64,000 bases of DNA from Microvelia longipes (GCA_018340805.1 JACMZG010001908.1:48753703-48817702), one strand, 5' to 3'. Positions 1-12,604 are shown, counted from the first letter of the stretch. Numbers and translations are program-made. The notes: generated by a model not told the origin, from the letters alone.

Positions 1-110
1 GGATGAATCGCATGTATTTACTATCTAAGGATCAGCGAAGCGAGTCCGAAGCAGGGAGGATGAGCGTAGCGAATTCGATGTGATGAGGAAAAGTTCCGAG
101 GTACTTTTAT
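1..110 (+). mobile_element. 5S-like SINE, 3' part only
   Basis: The sequence (gtatttactatctaagga, gcgaagcgagtccgaag, gatgtgatgaggaaaag) matches the body that follows the 5S-like head in the fuller copy at 1452-1665. The 5S-like head itself is not in the window. Assignment is by comparison with the other copies here. Confidence 0.55.
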
Positions 111-410
111 TACAGTTTATTATAGATATTTATAATTGGTTAAGTAAAACATCGGATAAAAAAAAATGGTTTCCACTTAAAGGGTTCCAGTAACGGCGGT
201 AAAACGCTTTTTGCAAATATACTATAAAAATAACCAACTTATGGTTCAGACCAATGGCTGATTGCCCAAATAAAATTTGTGCATTATTAGCAGACTCTGT
301 TAAAGAGGTACCAGTGTCAAAGGAGCATCTTACTCCTCTTGGTGTTATTTTTTACAATTTTTTAAAAACGTAGACATTACATGTATTTATAAAAATTAAA
401 GTAATGCTCA

Positions 411-890
411 TAATAAGGCGCAGTCGAATATCCACGGCCTTCTAGAACGTTGGATCACCAACAAACTTTTTTTATTACTTTTTTTTCCAAATTTTCAGTA
501 ATTAGCCGGATTTGTGATAAATGAAGCCTATTTCCGTAATCTTGCACGCTCTTTGGTTAATCTCAAAGAGTATTTTACATTCACTCAACGATTTATTTTT
601 TAATCTAACTTGGTACATACATAACTACTGTTAGACGTCAATATTTTGTGTTATATTTTGACATGTCATATTTGTTAACATTGACGTCTAACAGTAGTTA
701 TGTATGTACCAAGTTAGATTAAAAATAAATCGTTGAGAGATTAACCAAAAGAGCGTGCAGATTACGGAAATAGGCTTCATTTATCACAAATCCGGCTAAT
801 TACTGAAAATATTGAAAAAAAAGTTATTAAAAAAGATTGTTGGTGATCCAACGTTCTAGAAGGCCGTGGATATTCGACCGCGCCTTATTA
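411..890. mobile_element. Foldback MITE, nearly all inverted repeat
   Basis: The segment begins taataaggcgc and ends gcgccttatta. Its two arms of about 220 bp are close to perfect reverse complements around a short loop near 655. TA is found at both ends, so a Tc1/mariner-type TA duplication is possible. It has no coding capacity. Transcribed, it would fold into one long hairpin. Confidence 0.75.
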
Positions 891-1451
891 GATGAAACTT
901 TGTTGGTCTTACACATGACTACATGTTTGCTAAATTTTAAATCGATTAAAACATCATTCTTATTAATTCTTATTAAAAATCATTCTTGCCATGAGGGTTA
1001 AGGATTAAAAAGGATTACGTGACGAAGCTCGGATAGGCCTCTTAAAACTATCTGAAACGGATAATTAGATGTAATCCGGATCTGTAGTGCACACACAATA
1101 CATTTCCAAATACCATCGTTTTAAATAATGAAAAGTAAAAAATACTTAAAATAATTTGTTGTCAATTTTCAATTTCTATCAATCGGAGAAAGTTAAAACT
1201 TGGTACAAAAATCAATTTTTGTACCAACAAAAAACTACAAAAATGAGGTACATTTTTGTACGTCATTAACCCGCATTAATGACACAGCAAAAATTTCAGA
1301 AATATATGTGGATTAATTTGAGATGTGGCACGCATGTAGTCACATATAAGACCTATATATCTCTCAAGTTTCATCTCATAATCAGCATTAGTTTAATTTT
1401 TGTCAAATGACTTGTACACGTTTTTAAAAATTGGTAAAAAAATAATCCATG
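891..1451. other. AT-rich spacer with one repeat module
   Basis: No gene is seen. At about 1190-1285 there is a module (acttggtacaaaaatcaa and cgtcattaacccgcat) that recurs across the window; see the findings. The rest is unrecognised AT-rich DNA. Confidence 0.4.
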
Positions 1452-1665
1452 ATTTTGGTTGGATCATAAAAGGTAAGCAGCATTGAGAGTGATCAGTGCA
1501 CGGATGGGTGACCGTTGAGAATGAAACGGATGTATTTACTATCTAAGGACGAGCGAAGCGTGTCCGAAGACGAGTTGCAGTATAAATTTGGTGAATTTTA
1601 TATTCTTAAGACGAGCGCGGCGAATCCGATGTGATGAGGAAAAGTTTCGAGGTACCCCGTACCCG
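1452..1665 (+). mobile_element. SINE with 5S rRNA-like head
   Basis: The head reads ggatcataaaaggtaagcag, cattgagagtgatcag and ggatgggtgaccgttgagaa. It lines up with the 3' half of eukaryotic 5S rRNA (GATCACCGAAGTTAAGCAGC ... GGATGGGTGACC...GGGAA), the part that holds the internal polymerase III control regions (box A and box C). A body with gacgagcgaagcg and gatgtgatgaggaaaag follows. 5S-derived SINEs (SINE3 class) are a known type; which family this is cannot be said. Confidence 0.7.
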
Positions 1666-2129
1666 ATTTTAGGCGTTATGTTCCCCTAGTGAGATCCATC
1701 GCATGATGAAATTCCACCCAGCGGTGAGCTACAGGTAAATTAAAAGACAAACAGAAAGTAAGGAGTAAAGGGTAGTTGACCTCAACGTAATACAGAGAAA
1801 CAATTCTTTTAATTTCTGAAATTTAAAATTCAGTAAAACAAAATGACGTCATCACAGTACACTTTGGACTCCAAATCTTATCAATCACATATAATCTCAA
1901 GAACTGATAACATAACAAATAAGAACAAAACGTATTAATGAAGATGGAATTTTATCAATGATATACTGTTATTAGAAACAACTATCCTTACAGACAATTA
2001 TACAAAAAATGTTCTTTTGTTTACATTAAGTTTAGAGAGTCAAAATTTTGTTGGGTTGATCAACAATAAACTATTCGCCAATTCCAAAGAAATGAACATC
2101 ATCAAATTGTAAATTAAGTAAATAAAATA
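1666..2129. other. Unrecognised AT-rich spacer
   Basis: No open frame, tandem repeat or element end was recognised. Confidence 0.3.
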
Positions 2130-2637
2130 AAGGCGGCGTCGACGCTGAGGACTGCTTCCCGGCCAGATGGTTGTTGTACTTTATCAGTTCGTCAATTAAC
2201 TCGTTTATACAAGTGGCATACTGTCACGATATAAGCGAATTTTCAAATGTATTACAGAAAAAAACTATAATTGTTTACATCCTTTTTTTTTATCGTCAAT
2301 TAATAAAACCGGAATTAATACTGATAATAAAATAAAACTTCGTATGTTTGTGAACCATGCATAGTAGTAAATGTGTAAAAAAATTCAGCTCAATCTAAAC
2401 ACTAAATGAAGATTAGTGATTTTGTGAAATGTTTGTGGGGTCATTTTTGTGGGTTAATGACGTCACACATATTTCACAAAGTAAAGGGGTCATTAACAAG
2501 GTTGATTTTTCTACAAGTTTCATTTTGATTTAAGAAAGCGTTCGAAAGTTATCTTGTCCCATAGAAACGTCAAGGACACAAAAATCTCGTACATACATAC
2601 ATACACACATTTATAATATATATATATATAATATATA

Positions 2638-2675
<38 letters not shown>
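2130..2675 (+). repeat. Dispersed repeat X, copy 1, ending in (TA)n
   Basis: The segment ggttgttgtactttatcag ... cacgatataagcgaattt ... cccatagaaacgtcaaggac runs into tacatacatac and a long (TA)n tract. It is matched in the same order by 4057-4735. Between the landmarks lies the gtcattaac / ggttgatttt module. It looks like a non-autonomous element with a microsatellite tail; no ends or duplications were fixed. Confidence 0.55.
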
Positions 2676-3369
2676 TCTTGATCAGGAAGACCCCCTCCTT
2701 TCAAAAGAAACCACCTCTTCCGCTCCCCCTCTCCATGACCCCAATTTCATTAGTTCGTTTTTTCTTTGTAAATTCGCTAAAACGCAAGAAATAAAACGGA
2801 TAATTCAGGGGAAATTCTGGTTTCCCAACATTTTTTCGCAAACACGATACTTTTCCTATATACCTATTTCCTTTATCCGGAAATATAAATGAGGAAAAGT
2901 AAAAATGTAATTTAAATAAATACTACTATATATAGAGGATGTCAGTGACCTATTAATATAACGAGAGAAATGTTTACATTATCAACATGATATATTTCTC
3001 TACCCACCCATTGTCTACACACTATGACTACCAGTTGTCTGAAATAAATGTATACAATATGCTAATTAACTAATATAATAAAAAGATGATAAGAAACTTA
3101 CGCAATATACATACGTGAAAAAATAAATAAACAGAACTTATGAATTAAAACAGTAGCAATAAAACAGATTTATGATTTAATCCATTAATTGTTCTATATG
3201 AAAATATATACGACTATTTGTAAAATGTATATTATTAATAATTTTGAAACGTAACAAACAATTCATAGAAGAAAAATTATTTATTTACTAGCTGAAGATT
3301 TACCTGTTCTTTGAAATATAATTTAGGTTATTAACAGAAAACTGAGCAGTGGAGTAAACACAGCTAACA
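2676..3369. repeat. Degraded dispersed repeat plus unrecognised DNA
   Basis: The part 2800-2915 (gggaaattctggtttcc ... cttttcctatata ... aaatgaggaaaagta) resembles the 3' portions of the repeats at 7040-7160 and 14600-14740. From 2916 to 3369 nothing was recognised. Confidence 0.35.
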
Positions 3370-3566
3370 AATAACAACACCAAAATCTCTCCACAAACCT
3401 TTTATTAAACCAGAGCCGGCTTTTCGACCTCACGATCATCATCAGTGACGGAGAGTTGAAGAAGGAGAATCCTCAGGATTCTCGTGAATCCTGATGATGA
3501 TCGTGAGGTCGAAAGCCAGTTCTGGTTTTAATAAAGGTTTTGTGGAGAGATTTTGGTGTTGTTATT
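3370..3566. repeat. Inverted repeat with hammerhead-like cores
   Basis: Two arms of about 75 bp (ataacaacaccaaaatctct... and its reverse complement ending agattttggtgttgttat) flank a short centre. Each arm carries, on its own strand, CTGATGA, a short GATC/GGTC pair with a GTGA loop, then GAAA: plus strand 3491-3514, minus strand about 3422-3445. This resembles the catalytic core of hammerhead ribozymes, which Penelope-like retroelements are known to carry. An extra T between CTGATGA and stem II, and the lack of an obvious stem I, count against activity. Confidence 0.45.
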
Positions 3567-4056
3567 TCTTAATTTAGGTTATTAAATTATCAAAATCATG
3601 TTAGATTATTGACCTATCAAGTACATTCAAATGGCCTCTTCATTATTAACGTCATATACAGGAATTAGACGTAAATTCCTTTTTTTAAATTTGTTTTATT
3701 TCCTTTAAATATAATTCTATTGATCTAACATATAAAAAAAAAAAATGCCCGTTTAAGGCCTTTCGGCCCATCAGGTATTCACCCTGCGGAACCACCTCAG
3801 GTGGGTAGCATCTACTATTAATTAAAGTTGGCGAAATCATTTTAATACAAATACTATTCATAAAATCTTAGAGCATAGCCCGGGCAATCTAACATAACTC
3901 TCTAAATCTAACTCTAGATCTAACATATATATTAGATTAATAGAATTATATTGGCAATTAGTAATTATAATTATAATAATATTATAATCAATATATTATA
4001 ACTTAGTTTATTATAATAAACTAAGTTCTTTCATAAGACACTTTAAATAACAAAAC
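3567..4056. other. Unrecognised spacer with a short GC-richer patch
   Basis: After a poly(A) run near 3731, 3748-3830 reads gcccgtttaaggcctttcgg and ctgcggaaccacctcaggtg. This could be the 3' end of an old retroelement, but no domain or duplication supports that. The rest is AT-rich. Confidence 0.3.
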
Positions 4057-4735
<679 letters not shown>

Positions 4736-5177
4736 ATCATCGGAAATGTGGAAAGGATTATAAATCTATAAAAATCTTAAGGTACCTTCTTTATATTTAC
4801 ATTTTATATAATACTTTTTAACTGCAAAATAATAATTTATTTTATAAGATAATATAAGCAACAAAAACTTGCTAATATTATCTTATTATTTGTGTCACAA
4901 GCAAACAAGATTACATGAACCAGTTTCCATTACGATTTGAATAACGAATTGAGTAATTAAGAAATCAAAGTAGAAAGTCTACAAGTTAGAAGTACGCCGT
5001 GGTATATTAAAACAGTCAACTCTTGTCTATTTTAGGATGGTTCACCTTTATGGATAGACGACAACCGACGTCTTTATTGGCTTTATACCAAATATTCTAA
5101 AGAAGAATAAAACTGAAATAAACCTGCATATGTCACACACAGGGATACCTGTATAGACCATTGACACTTTAATTAAC
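4736..5177. other. Unrecognised AT-rich spacer
   Basis: No gene or element was recognised. Confidence 0.3.
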
Positions 5178-5722
5178 ACGCTTTCAATATAACTATGAAT
5201 ATCTTTAAATAGTCAATCACCATTTCATTAAAACTATGAATATCTTTAAATAGTCAATCACCTTTTCATTAAAACTATAAATATCTTCAAATAGTCAATC
5301 ACCATATCAATAAAACTATGAATATCTTCAAATAGTCAATCACCATTTCAATAAAACTATAAATATCTTCAAATAGTCAATCACCATTTCAATAAAACTA
5401 TGAATATCTTCAAATAGTTAATTACCATTTCAATAAAACTATGAATATCTTCAAATAGTCAATCACTATTTCAATAAAACTATGAATATATTCAAATAGT
5501 CAATCACCATTTCAATAAAACTATGAATATATTCAAATAGTCAATCACCATTTGAATAAAACTATGAATATCTTCAAATAGTCAATCACCATATCAATAA
5601 AACTATGAATATCTTCAAATAGCCAACCGCCATTTCAATAAAACTATGAATATCTATAAATAAGTCAATCACCATTTTCAATAAAACGATAAATATCTTC
5701 AAATATTCAATCACCATTTTGA
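5178..5722 (+). repeat. 41-bp minisatellite, about 13 units
   Basis: The unit is roughly aaactatgaatatcttcaaa followed by tagtcaatcaccatttcaat. Spacing between equivalent positions (for example 5341 to 5382) is 41 bp. Units differ by a few substitutions and the outer units are the most diverged, as expected for unequal exchange. It encodes nothing. Confidence 0.85.
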
Positions 5723-5805
5723 AAATAAGTTTAAGGAATCACTGTCTGTCGGTGGTAAAAACCGAAAGCAATAAATCCACATTACTAATTAATTACAGTA
5801 AAAAA

Positions 5806-6056
5806 AATCGGGTACGGGATACCTCGGAACTTTTCCACAACAATCGGATACGCTACGCCCATCCTTACTACTAATAACTCCCTTCGCTCGTCCTCAGAAT
5901 ATAAAAACCATCAAATTTATTCTGCTACACGTCTTCTGATTGGCTTTCGTTATTAGTCCTACGATATTAAATATATGCCTTTTATTTCCAGAAGTCACCC
6001 ATCCAGGAACTGACCTCGCTCGACGCTGCTAACCTTTTACGATCCAACAAAAACTG
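5806..6056 (-). mobile_element. SINE with 5S rRNA-like head
   Basis: Read on the minus strand, the head at 5995-6056 gives ggatcgtaaaaggttagcag, cgtcgagcgaggtcagttcc and tggatgggtgac. This is the closest match to 5S rRNA in the window, including the box C region. The body, with gaggacgagcgaaggga and a tail gaggtatcccgtacccgat, follows towards lower coordinates. Confidence 0.75.
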
Positions 6057-6225
6057 TAGATATATTTTTCGTATTAAAACTTAACGAAACTAATTTTAAA
6101 AATGCAACTTAATTAGATTTTTTTTCGTTTTTAAAAAACGAATACAATCATTCGATAAAAATTGAACAAATTCTGATAATATTTACTAGGTACATATTTT
6201 AGTTTATACATACACACACACATAT

Positions 6226-6285
<60 letters not shown>

Positions 6286-6329
6286 CGCGTACTTAATATC
6301 AAATAAATCGAATTATTTTGCCGTGTTTT
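6057..6329. repeat. AT-rich spacer with (TA)n tract
   Basis: A (TA)n tract with a few interruptions occupies about 6220-6285, followed by cgcgtacttaat. Similar borders follow (TA)n at 55315 and precede 61170. Nothing else was seen. Confidence 0.5.
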
Positions 6330-7160
6330 ATGAATTTTTGCTAGGTTAACATTTCCGGTTTATGACGTCATACAAAATTATTTTATTTTCCGGGTAGCAC
6401 AACTAGACGTAAAAGTTAATTTTTGAGCCAATATTCAACACACTAAGCATAAATACACTAGGAGCTACGATAATAGCAGATACGCTCATACAGACAGACA
6501 ACTTTGTGACAACCACTCAGGAGACTAATACTTAGAGGGAGGACACAACAGCTCTTATCAATCCCTGAGTACCTTGGTGCCATAACTGTACATTGGTGAC
6601 GTCATTTTGTCACCAATGTAACGAAAATAATAATAAAGAAGAGAATAATCAGGTTTATGATAAGGTCATCAGCTGGCCGAGGTGGTGCCTTAGCTTTTCC
6701 CGCCGCTAAGCAACCTTTTACTGCCATGAGTGACCTTAATGAATAAAATCAACACCCATCTAGTACTCGTCAGATGTTTTCAACTTATCAGATGAGAATC
6801 TGATGAATAAAGTTACACACCGATAGTGATTAAATGTAACGTCACTGAAAAATGACCGCCGTTAACAGGGTGCATTAAAAAATATGTGCTCAAATAGGGG
6901 TTATAGAGGTGTGGAGTCTCTTGTCTCAAGTAGGAGTAAGTACAGTTATGGCACTCGATAAGTCACACTTCTAGACCCCTTATTACTGTGTTATTCTACG
7001 TAAGTCCTCCCACTAAGTATTAAGTCTCTTTGTCAGGAGATCTCAAAAACACCTAAAACTGACACTTCAGGTAAAACCCGATTTCGGATTTTTTTTCGGA
7101 AAGAAACACAATATCTTTCCTATATCCTATGAATGGGGAAAAGTAACACATAAGTAAAAC
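6330..7160 (+). repeat. Dispersed repeat B, copy 1, split by a MITE
   Basis: 6330-6516 and 7033-7160 together match 14440-14740: tatttt(c)cgggtagcacaa, ttaatttttgagccaa, aggagctacgataat, then ctcaaaaacacctaaaac and aatggggaaaagta. In copy 2 the two halves lie side by side. That gives an approximate empty site for the MITE at 6517-7032. Confidence 0.6.
6517..7032. mobile_element. hAT-like MITE (family CAAAGAGACT), copy 1
   Basis: The left end gagactaatacttagaggga and right end tccctcc-type sequence ending taagtctctttg are inverted. The same termini occur at 27287-27673 and 46729-47167. TCAGGAGA lies at both borders (6517-6524 and 7033-7040), consistent with an 8-bp duplication; the first bases of the left terminus appear lost or merged with it. 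It has no coding capacity. Confidence 0.7.
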
Positions 7161-8003
7161 ATAATTATAAGAATGAGAATCAGTGTAGGACACAGAAAAA
7201 AACAAATATATTTATTTATTACATTAGAATAAATAAACTATAATTCTACTCACACGTAGCATATTCATGTTAAATGAAGTTAAGTCATGCACAGAAAATT
7301 CTACAGAGAACGCAAAGTGGAACTAGATGATAATAATACTAGATGATTCTCACCCAGTATTATGGACACACACAAGTAAAATAAAAATAATAAATTATAT
7401 ATTATTAAAAGCCATAAATTAGAAGGAGGAATTTCAGCTTATAAAATTCGATTATAAGAAGTATTCTGTACATTAAGCAGAATCTGAGGTGGTTCCTGCA
7501 GGGGTTATCACTGATGAGCACCAAGGATAATATAATTTCATAATAGGTAAACAGATGTTGAATAATACAATCAAGGGAGATAAATTAAGAAAACATGACA
7601 TTGATAAATCCCTAATGTATGTCGTCACACTAAGTAATTATAAGAAACCTTGAATGGAAGAGGAAATCATATTCAAGCTTCTGAATTATCTAATAGACTA
7701 AGAACAGTACAGGTATATCAGTCTGTCTGTCTAGGCAATAACGTACAGATGTGCAAATCTTTTCATTGGATTCTCATATCGTGACAAGCATTTAATAAAT
7801 TAAATTTAATATTTTCTTTCCTTGGATGAGAACAGGCATGCTCGTAATTATTTTCAAGGAGGAGATAATACGGGATTTTCATTAATTTTTAAAAAAAGTT
7901 TTCTAAATGTTTAAGTGAATTTTAATTGGTAAACTTGGTACACAATTCGACCTCTATAAGTCTATTGTTTATAAAATGTGTATGTGTAAATGTATATTAA
8001 TAG
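7161..8003. other. Unrecognised AT-rich spacer
   Basis: No gene or element was recognised. A short patch at 7485-7525 (tctgaggtggttcctgcagg) resembles the complement of the GC-richer patch near 3800. Confidence 0.3.
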
Positions 8004-10214
8004 TACAGTCAATGAAGCATAATACCTCCGATTTGCTTGCCTATCGATGGAATGGCTTGAAAATTTGGAATTAGTCTTATCTCAACCTTAACTTGAAAGG
8101 TGACATTGACCCACAGGGTGCTTTTTTCCTGGGGGGTGTTGCCACCCCATCTCGAGGGTGGAATTTTTTTCGATCAAAATAACACCAGAAATCGATTAAT
8201 TGACTTATTTAAAGAAAAAAATGTAGTATGAAGTTTTTTCATAAAAGCAATACTTTCCGTGTTATTAGCGATTGAAAACTCCGAATTTTTCTGCGTTTTT
8301 TTAACAATTTTTCGGCAATATCTCAAGAATTAAGCATTTTAGCGATAATTTTATAAGGAAAAAAATTGTAGTAGATAAAAAAACAAACAAATCCCTTTTT
8401 GCAAAAGTACTTTAAGTGCAATAGTAAGCGAGATATTGGAGATAGAATCCAGTTTTTTTTGTCCGTACTCATATCGGAGTATTCAAAGCCATTAGCAGGC
8501 AACAGATGTATTTTTACGAATATGTCTATAGAGAGATTTTTTATAGTGCCTGAAAAGACCTTTACAATGAGCACTGTTAAAAGTCTTTTGAACGCAAATT
8601 CGGTGATTTGTCATATAAAAACCAGGGACATTAAAATTTTTAAACAAAAAATGTATGAGTTTAGTAAGCACCATTTCCACCAAATTAAAAATTAATCGTA
8701 TCCGTCAGAAATTACTTTAATGTGATGATATCAATGGGATCATAGTGGTTTAGCGGTTTGGAATGCATAATTTCTAAAAAAATTACGATTTAAAGAAAAA
8801 TTTTTTTTCAAATTTTTCAAAAAAATGCCTTTCTTGATATTTTAAAGAAAACAATGAAAGATACGGCAAAAATTGTAGAGATAAAAAATATAGGTATTTT
8901 TTTTAACAAAAATTTTGGTTTTTTATTTTTTTCTGTCAGTTAAAAATTGCGGAGATATGACTGTTCAAAGAGCACGCGGTAGTACAATGACAACCTATTT
9001 TTAGCCCTTTGACCCTTCGCCATTTGAAAACGATGGGTTTTACACCATACGTTAATATAAAAAATTTTGTAGCTCTTTTAATTACCTTCAAAAATAGTTT
9101 TTGAAATTTGCGCTAGCTTAAAAATTGTAGAGTTATGTCAAAAAACAAAATGCTATTTTTTAAATTTGGTAAAATTTAATTTTTGGAGCACAAAATTTCG
9201 GAGCAGAGTGAAATAACGTAAATTGTATGTATGTATACGTAAAACATATATGCTGTGGAGAAAACTGCGTGAATAACCCTCAATTGACCAAGAAGATACG
9301 ACAGCGACTCCGATGCTGAATAATGAACTTATGATTTTTGTAAAGTTGTATCCAATGATTTCTTGTACTAAAGTTATTTTTATGTTGCATTTAGTAAATA
9401 ATATATAATAAATTTATTATTTTCATTAAAAATCGATTAATTTAAGTAATCGCATAAAATTATTTTTAAAAAAATACATTTTGCAAATTAGGGATGGTTT
9501 TTGGGGGTTGAAAACTTTAAACAATTTAAATTGATGTACTAGAAGATAAAATTACACGTGCTATATAATTAAATTGTATGACAATATTTTATGTAAAATA
9601 TAATGGTATGAAAATAAATTTTTAAAATTATTTTAAACTTAGGGGTTGTTTTTAAGGGTTGAAAAGTTTAAACATTATGATACTCATCTTGAAAATGTGA
9701 AACGATATTAAAATAATTTTCAGTCATACAAAAGTATTTTTTTTTTAATATAGAGGTTGTTTTTTAAAATTGTACAGTTTTTTAAGGGTTGAAAGGGAGT
9801 AAAACATATCATAATGATGTTGGAGAACGTGAAACAATATTCACTCTGCATTTAAATCATTTTCAGTAATAAAAAAGTAATTTTTATTATTATTTTTAAT
9901 GTATTATTATTTTTAAAAGTCGTTTGTGGGGGTTGTAAAATTATTGAAGGGTTGAAAAATGGTTCAGTATATAATAATCAAGTTAAGTAATAATAATAAT
10001 TGTCACACATTTTGTTTTAACAAGTTAAAATGCCTAAATCTGATTTTTTTGATAAAGGGGTGGTTTTCACCCCTTAAAAATAAAAAGCACCCTACGGGCC
10101 AATGTCACCTTTGAAGGTAAGGGTAAGATAAGCCTAATTCCAAATTTTCAGGTAAATCGGTTGATAGGCAAGCAAATCGGAGGTAAGGCTCGATTTTCAT
10201 CTTCAATGACTGTA
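8004..10214. mobile_element. 2.2-kb TA-flanked element, copy 1
   Basis: The ends are TA-CAGTCAATGAAG and CTTCAATGACTG-TA. About 120 bp are inverted: cctccgatttgcttgcctat at the left, ataggcaagcaaatcggagg at the right, with gacattggcccgtagggtgc-type sequence further in. TA plus CAGT is the usual border of Tc1/mariner elements. No transposase frame is seen. Short frames in both strands at 8323-8695 also occur in the second copy (61387-64000, inverted) but overlap each other and resemble no known protein. It is best read as a large non-autonomous element. Confidence 0.75.
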
Positions 10215-10560
10215 CTATAACTCACAACAATGACTCGGAAAAAATGTCGAAAAATCATAAAATCTCAAAAAATTATCTGATCGCACTAAAATGATATTCT
10301 CCAGCATACATGTTAAACACATTTACGAAATTGAATGTTATTATCTGCATCAGTTCCGATCCTATCGTGTGACATATATACTTTATGTAAACAAAACATT
10401 TTCCCCGACTGATACACATGGACATTTGCTAATATGGTTTTATGACAAACTACAACAGAACAACCAAAACCAAGAGACCAGGAAGCCGCAGAGAGGTGCC
10501 AATTGCATTTTTATGTCTGACTTTTTAGTTGTAATAAGTGAAACTTTATTTATTTATTTC
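10215..10560. other. Unrecognised spacer
   Basis: A 91-codon open frame (10291-10566) lies here but has no recognised domain and no neighbouring exon signals; it is not called as a gene. Confidence 0.35.
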
Positions 10561-10565
10561 TTTTA

Positions 10566-10659
10566 GCGAATATTTTGGCGTCAGTCGAACCTCGGACTAC
10601 GACAGAAATCCAGTTTAGAGGTCCCTGATAACGAAAAACTACGATTTGCGAAACTCTAT

Positions 10660-10725
<66 letters not shown>

Positions 10726-10737
10726 TATTATATATAT

Positions 10738-10783
<46 letters not shown>

Positions 10784-10817
10784 ATATATATTTATTATTA
10801 TATATATATTATATATA

Positions 10818-10857
<40 letters not shown>

Positions 10858-10868
10858 ATATATATATA

Positions 10869-10907
<39 letters not shown>

Positions 10908-11590
10908 TCTAGATACTTCTTTTCAAATCTTTCAAACGCATAAATATTTTCTAATCAAACTTGGTACGAAAATCAACCTTGAGGAGGACACGAATCATAT
11001 TGAATATCAGGTTTTTGTGACGTCATTAACCCGGAATATTGAATCACCAAATTTAAAACAAAAACGGTATAATCGAATAAATTGGCGCTGAATCGAATAA
11101 AAAACCGGCCTATGACCAAACCGGCAAAAAGTCGAAAAAACCATGGTCTATTACCAAAAAATTGCTTCTTTGGGCCGGAGTCGATACGACACTTAAAGCC
11201 AGGGTATCTGGGTTCAAATCCTGGTAGAGACGATAATTTTGTATCGTTTTTTACATTATATAAGTTTATAACTACAAAATAATTCTGGCGTGGTGGTCTG
11301 CATGTCGGGCGAATTTCCTTTGAAAATGCGTATTTCCGTGCTTAACGACTCATTTATTGCTTAAGGTTCCGGTTTATACTTTATAACTTGAGCAGTTACA
11401 CAATTATCAAGCACTGCTCGTAATTCATTTTGTCTGTATTTTTCAAAGGAAATGCGCTAAAACTTTTAAAGAAACCGACTAAGCATTACACTAGTGCTAA
11501 TGCCAATTTTAGAGTCATAGTTTTGTATAACAAACGGCATAATTATGCGCATTTCCTTTGAAAAATACAGATAAAAGATCAGAAATATAG
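10566..11590 (+). repeat. Composite repeat C, copy 1
   Basis: The order is: gtcgaacctcggactacg, (CA)n(TA)n(TG)n at 10661-10910, the aacttggtacgaaaatcaac / gacgtcattaacccgg module, a tRNA-like stretch with a B-box match (gggttcaaatcctgg, about 11212-11226), and a small foldback unit at 11407-11577. The whole series occurs in reverse at 49128-50420. It is probably a non-autonomous, polymerase III-related composite element. Confidence 0.6.
10661..10910. repeat. (CA)n-(TA)n-(TG)n microsatellite
   Basis: Simple-sequence tract inside composite repeat C. It is self-complementary overall and gives spurious Ile/Tyr frames in several phases. Confidence 0.9.
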
Positions 11591-11675
11591 ATTCTAACAT
11601 GCTTATTGTTAGATTATAAATAATCCTTCTTTCTTATCAATTCCTACACACACACACACATATACATACATACAT

Positions 11676-11726
<51 letters not shown>

Positions 11727-12592
11727 AAAGTTTGAGCCCCTGCTCTAGCTAATTAAACACAAACAATCTATACAACTAGTCCTCCTAAAAAATTACTTCT
11801 ATCAAATTGTTGATAAAATTTAATTTAAATATTATTTGGAAAGATAAAAAAAATCCAGTTCAATGAAAATGATTAAATAAAACAGCGCTATCTGTTATGT
11901 ATTCTTTTTTATCATTTTACGTAAACATTATTGTGATAGATTATTTGAGATGAGTGGCAGGGCTAGACTGGACAGGCGTGTGTATATGAGTTGTAGATTA
12001 TACAGAGTGATTGTCCACTTGAGAATCAGAAATAAACAACAGGGTTCTGGATTCTTTATAAATATGTATCCTTGAGTTTAAATTGTCTTATAATTAGTTA
12101 GACGTAATTCAGTTGATGATCTTTAGTAAATAATTTTATAATTAATGCTTATATAAATTTCTTTATCTACAGAAAAGTATTATTTTACACCCGTATATGA
12201 TAAATAATAGATTCCATTCCATAATATAGGTTAATAGATTCCATACATGATATAGATTGATAATAGATATGATATTAACTGTTAAGCTTAACTAATTAAC
12301 TCATAAAACTTTACACCCATTAAACTTAGCACTTATGTTTGTCTTATATGGGACCAAATGTATGCTACGCATCACATCATTAATGAGAGCAATAATGTCA
12401 GAGAAAAAATATTTTCTGGATGGCACAACTAGTACCTCATGTGTTTTCTTACTTAATTAATGTTATTTATAGTTGTTGTTGTAGCTGATAATATCTAAAT
12501 ATTATTAGCTATACAACAACTATTTATCTATAGATTGATACTTTATCCATGTTTTGTATAACCTCCACACTTCAATATTTATAAACTCTTCT
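11591..12592. other. Spacer with microsatellite
   Basis: About 11647-11726 is (CA)n(TA)n(TG)n. Near 12412 there is gagaaaaaatattttctgga and ggcacaactag, a fragment of dispersed repeat B. No gene was seen. Confidence 0.4.
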
Positions 12593-12604
12593 ATGGACTG
12601 ATCT

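Noticed and set aside
5995..6056. A functional 5S rRNA gene
   Set aside because: Only the 3' half of 5S is matched and it continues into a repetitive SINE body.
8323..8695. Two opposed frames as protein genes
   Set aside because: They overlap in antisense, lie inside a repeat element, and show no known motif; kept only as a finding.
10646..10858. Ile/Tyr-rich frames over dinucleotide tracts (also at 50114, 55093, 62302)
   Set aside because: They are translations of (TA)n and (CA)n microsatellites.
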